Positions 7,534 to 9,692 of a stretch of 9,692 bases of DNA are shown piece after piece. This DNA is from SLRI01 sp964576715 (GTDB lineage: Bacteria > Pseudomonadota > Alphaproteobacteria > Geminicoccales > Geminicoccaceae). The stretch covers positions 1 to 9,692 of the forward strand of contig CAZNWE010000117.1 of NCBI GenBank assembly GCA_964576715.1. The letters run 5' to 3'. The notes under the pieces were generated by a model. The model did no database searches. It was not told where the DNA came from and worked only from the letters and a program-made list of their open reading frames with translations. Both the position numbers and the translations under genes were made by a program. Positions within the stretch are counted from its first letter, which is position 1. Each line of letters begins with the position of its first letter.

Positions 7534-8379
7534 TCAATCGATCGCGGCCGTGGGGCAGCTGGCGATGACAGCGCGGGGCCGGCCGGCGAGGTCGGGGCGG
7601 CAGGTGATGTCGGCAAGGCCGGCAGCGGCGAGGATGGCGGTGACGGCGGCGCCTTGCGTGGCGCCGATCTCGAGGACGACGAGGCCGTTCGGGCGGAGCA
7701 CGGCCGCGGCGGCGGGGGCGATGGCCCGGTAGGCGGCGAGACCGTCGGCACCGGCGAGCAGGGCCGCCGCCGGCTCGTGGCGGGTCTCCGGGTCGCGCGG
7801 CTCGTCCACGGCGACATAGGGCGGGTTGGCGACGATGAGATCGAAGGGACCGCGGACCCCATCGAGCCAGTTGCCCTGGACGAGGAGCGCGCGGCCGTCG
7901 AGGCCGAGGGCGGCGCGGTTGCGGGCCGCCCAGGCGAGGGCGTCGCTCGACCGGTCGACGCCGATCCCGACCGCGGCCGGGTAGAGGGTCAAAAGGGTAA
8001 GGAGCAGGCAGCCGCTGCCGGTCCCGAGGTCGGCAAGGCAGAGGGCGGTGCGGCGGTCGGGGCAGGCCTCGAGCACCGCTTCGATCAGGGTCTCGGTCTC
8101 GGGCCGCGGGACGAGGACGCCGGGCCCCGCTGCGAAGTCCAGATCCCAAAAACCGCGGCTGCCGGTGAGATAGGCCATGGGCTCGCGCGCCGCCCGCCGC
8201 TCGGCCAGAGCGAGGGTGGGTTCGGCGGCCACCTCGCGGTGCGGCTCGGCGAGCTGCCGGGTTCGGTCGAGACCGGTAGCCGCCGTCACGATCAGCCGGG
8301 CCTCGCGCCGCGCCTCGTCGATCCCGGCAGCGCGCAGCCGGGCGGCGACCGCGTCGACCAGTGCCGCCAAGCAGGGCAT
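7534..8379 (-). CDS. prmC: Release factor glutamine N5-methyltransferase
   Basis: Cytoplasmic S-adenosylmethionine-dependent enzyme (also called HemK) that methylates the side-chain nitrogen of the GGQ glutamine in release factors 1 and 2, raising peptide-release efficiency. The 281-residue protein has the N-terminal helical release-factor-binding domain (about 1-75), the linker EPMAYLTGSRGFWDLDF at 66-82, and PRPETE at 91-96. The SAM-binding loop LADLGTGSGC spans 115-124. Catalytic NPPY at 185-188 contacts the target glutamine. All are diagnostic. I chose ATG 8379, whose A is the last base of the prfA stop codon (TGATG overlap). A TTG one codon earlier is possible but less likely. The overlap implies translational coupling with the enzyme's own substrate gene. 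The stop is TGA at 7534-7536. Unlike the alphaproteobacterial arrangement I remember, the next gene is an efflux adaptor, not a DUF4167 protein. Confidence 0.96.
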   Translation of the reverse strand: MPCLAALVDAVAARLRAAGIDEARREARLIVTAATGLDRTRQLAEPHREVAAEPTLALAERRAAREPMAYLTGSRGFWDLDFAAGPGVLVPRPETETLIEAVLEACPDRRTALCLADLGTGSGCLLLTLLTLYPAAVGIGVDRSSDALAWAARNRAALGLDGRALLVQGNWLDGVRGPFDLIVANPPYVAVDEPRDPETRHEPAAALLAGADGLAAYRAIAPAAAAVLRPNGLVVLEIGATQGAAVTAILAAAGLADITCRPDLAGRPRAVIASCPTAAID

Positions 8380-9464
8380 CAACCGAGCTCGGTGAGCCGG
8401 GCCGCCTGATCCTCGGCGATGAGCGCGTCGACCAGCTCGCCCAGGGCCTCGCCCGCCAGCACCTGATCGAGCTTGTAGAGGGTGAGGTTGATGCGGTGAT
8501 CGGTGACCCGGCCTTGCGGGAAATTGTAGGTCCTGATGCGCTCCGAGCGATCGCCCGAGCCGACCTGGCCCTTGCGCTCGGCCGAGCGTTCGGCGGCGGC
8601 CCGGGCGCGCTCGATCTCGAACAGCCGCGCCTTGAGAATCTTCAAGGCCTTGGCCCGGTTCTTGTGCTGCGATTTCTCGTCCTGCATGGCGACCGCGATG
8701 CCGGTCGGCAGGTGGGTGATGCGCACCGCACTCTCGGTCCGGTTGACGTGCTGCCCACCGGCCCCCGAGGCGCGGTAGACGTCGACTCGGAGCTCCCCTT
8801 CGTCGAGCTCGAAATCGACCTCCTCGGCCTCGGGCAGCACGGCCACCGTGGCGGCCGAGGTGTGGATGCGCCCACCGGCCTCGGTCGCCGGCACCCGCTG
8901 CACCCGGTGCACGCCGGCCTCGAACTTGAGCCTGGCGAACACCCCTCGGCCCTGGACCTCGGCCACCAGCTCCTTGATCCCGCCGATCTCGGTCTCGCTC
9001 AAGGAGAGGAGCTCGGTGCGCCAGCCCTGGCCCTGCGCATAACGCTGGTACATGGTCCAGAGGTCGCCGGCGAAGAGGGCGGCCTCGTCGCCGCCGGTGC
9101 CGGCGCGGATCTCCAGGATCGCACTGCCCTCGTCGGCGGCGTCCTTGGGCAGCAGAAGCAGTTGCAGCTCGCGCTCGAGCTCCGGCAGGCGCGCCTCGAG
9201 AGCGGCGATCTCCTCGTGCGCAATGCCGCGCATCTCGGGGTCGGTCGAAGGATCAGCGAGGAGGTCGTTCAGCCCCTCGATCTCGCTCTCGAGCGCACGA
9301 AAGCGCTCGATTCCCTGGACGATCGGCTCGAGCTCGGCGAATTCGCGGCCGAGCCCGGCATAGTCGCCATTGCCCTCGGCCATCAGGCTGGCGAGCTCGT
9401 CGCGCCGCGCCATGATGGCGTCGAGCTTCGGGTCGAGGCCGATGCTGGACCGTGAGGTGTTCAT
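8379..9464 (-). CDS. prfA: Peptide chain release factor 1
   Basis: Release factor 1 recognises UAA and UAG stop codons in the ribosomal A site and triggers hydrolysis of the finished peptide. The 361-residue product matches the usual length of about 360. It has an N-terminal helical domain (about 1-105), then ILEIRAGTGGDEAALFAGDL in the core. The codon-recognition tripeptide PAT is at 192-194 within HRVQRVPATEAGGRIHTSA; this PxT type marks RF1, whereas RF2 carries SPF. The catalytic GGQ is at 236-238 in ASGAGGQHVNRTESAVR, with Gln238 the target of the downstream methyltransferase. ATG 9464 gives the expected N-terminus. The frame stays open upstream to a GTG at 9656, but that extension has no resemblance to the family. 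Ribosome-binding signal before 9464 is poor. The gene ends in TGA overlapping the prmC start. A hairpin lies in the leader at 9499-9519. Confidence 0.97.
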   Translation of the reverse strand: MNTSRSSIGLDPKLDAIMARRDELASLMAEGNGDYAGLGREFAELEPIVQGIERFRALESEIEGLNDLLADPSTDPEMRGIAHEEIAALEARLPELERELQLLLLPKDAADEGSAILEIRAGTGGDEAALFAGDLWTMYQRYAQGQGWRTELLSLSETEIGGIKELVAEVQGRGVFARLKFEAGVHRVQRVPATEAGGRIHTSAATVAVLPEAEEVDFELDEGELRVDVYRASGAGGQHVNRTESAVRITHLPTGIAVAMQDEKSQHKNRAKALKILKARLFEIERARAAAERSAERKGQVGSGDRSERIRTYNFPQGRVTDHRINLTLYKLDQVLAGEALGELVDALIAEDQAARLTELG

Positions 9465-9692
9465 CGATTGCCCGCTTTGGGGGTTGGCGAAAGAAGCCCC
9501 CGTTTTCGGCAGAAACGGGCGTTCGTCAATGGTGGGGCTGGGCTGCGGCAGCGGCCCGCCGCAGCGGGGTTCGCACATGGTGCGCAGCCAGGAGCCGCCG
9601 AGAGCGCCAGCCCGACCAGGGTCAAGGTGGGTTTTAACAGGACCGGCGGCAGGCACGGAGGCTAGTGGATCGTCTATGGCACTCGCTCCCCT
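9465..9692. other. Upstream region of prfA, no convincing gene
   Basis: The 228 bp to the right edge hold no reading frame I can assign. The frame in phase with prfA stays open on the minus strand, but its peptide is low in complexity and proline-rich. A plus-strand ATG at 9676 opens only five codons before the edge, with GGAGG further upstream than usual. This stretch probably contains the prfA promoter or the end of an upstream transcription unit. I see no clear -35/-10 pair; a TTGACC on the minus strand near 9619-9624 lacks a good -10 partner. Confidence 0.5.
9499..9519 (-). promoter_or_regulatory. Inverted repeat in the prfA leader (hairpin, possible terminator or attenuator)
   Basis: A perfect 7-bp inverted repeat, CCCGTTT at 9499-9505 and AAACGGG at 9513-9519, with a seven-base loop, starts 34 bases upstream of the prfA ATG. 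On the minus strand it is followed by GGCTTCTTTC, which has several T but no clean T run. It could terminate an upstream transcript or form a structure in the prfA leader. Function is inference only. Confidence 0.35.

Noticed and set aside
7501..8409. Plus-strand open frame of 302 codons opposite prmC
   Set aside because: Glycine-rich, domain-free mirror of prmC, which carries NPPY and SAM-binding motifs.
8361..9455. Plus-strand open frame of 364 codons opposite prfA
   Set aside because: Covers the same bases as prfA, whose GGQ and PAT motifs are unambiguous; no ribosome-binding site or domain on the plus strand.
9465..9656. 64-codon N-terminal extension of prfA to a GTG at 9656
   Set aside because: Would make release factor 1 much longer than the family norm; the extension is proline-rich, unlike release factors, and the ATG at 9464 gives the normal N-terminus.
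9676..9692. Possible start of a divergent plus-strand gene at the right edge
   Set aside because: Only five codons are visible, and the GGAGG lies further from the ATG than usual; not enough to call.

Overview
The window is GC-rich (third codon positions are almost all G or C) and looks like a chromosomal segment of an alphaproteobacterium. The evidence is the codon usage, the prfA-prmC pair, and an ABC half-transporter with the alphaproteobacterial-type MFxxFExxVDPFP start. Lineage is an inference; there is no rRNA or other marker here. The 100 consecutive Ns at 2392-2491 indicate a scaffolded draft or metagenome assembly.

Every gene I can support lies on the minus strand, so transcription runs from right to left. 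From the right edge: about 228 bp without a convincing gene, carrying a short hairpin (9499-9519). Then prfA (peptide chain release factor 1) overlaps prmC, the methyltransferase that modifies the release factor's GGQ glutamine, by one base. After a 101-bp gap comes a two-gene RND efflux operon: a lipoprotein periplasmic adaptor, and 4 bp later an AcrB/MexF-type inner-membrane pump. It ends in a stem-loop directly after the pump's stop codon. No outer-membrane channel gene and no local regulator accompany the pump.

Next comes a poorly preserved region (about 2265-3130). It holds pieces of one or two unrecognised proteins on the minus strand. The right-hand piece must change reading frame twice to stay coding, and the assembly gap separates it from the left-hand piece. 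The left third holds an NADPH-dependent FMN reductase-family flavoprotein. It is followed 32 bp later by an ABC exporter (fused membrane and ATPase domains), cut off by the left edge just before its LSGGQ signature.

Functionally the window combines translation termination (prfA-prmC) with envelope export and stress functions (RND pump, ABC exporter, flavin reductase). I found no phage, transposon, CRISPR, toxin-antitoxin, tRNA or rRNA feature, and nothing that amounts to a new biological system. The most useful second looks are the double frameshift beside the N gap, the efflux operon directly after prmC, and the hairpin in the prfA leader.
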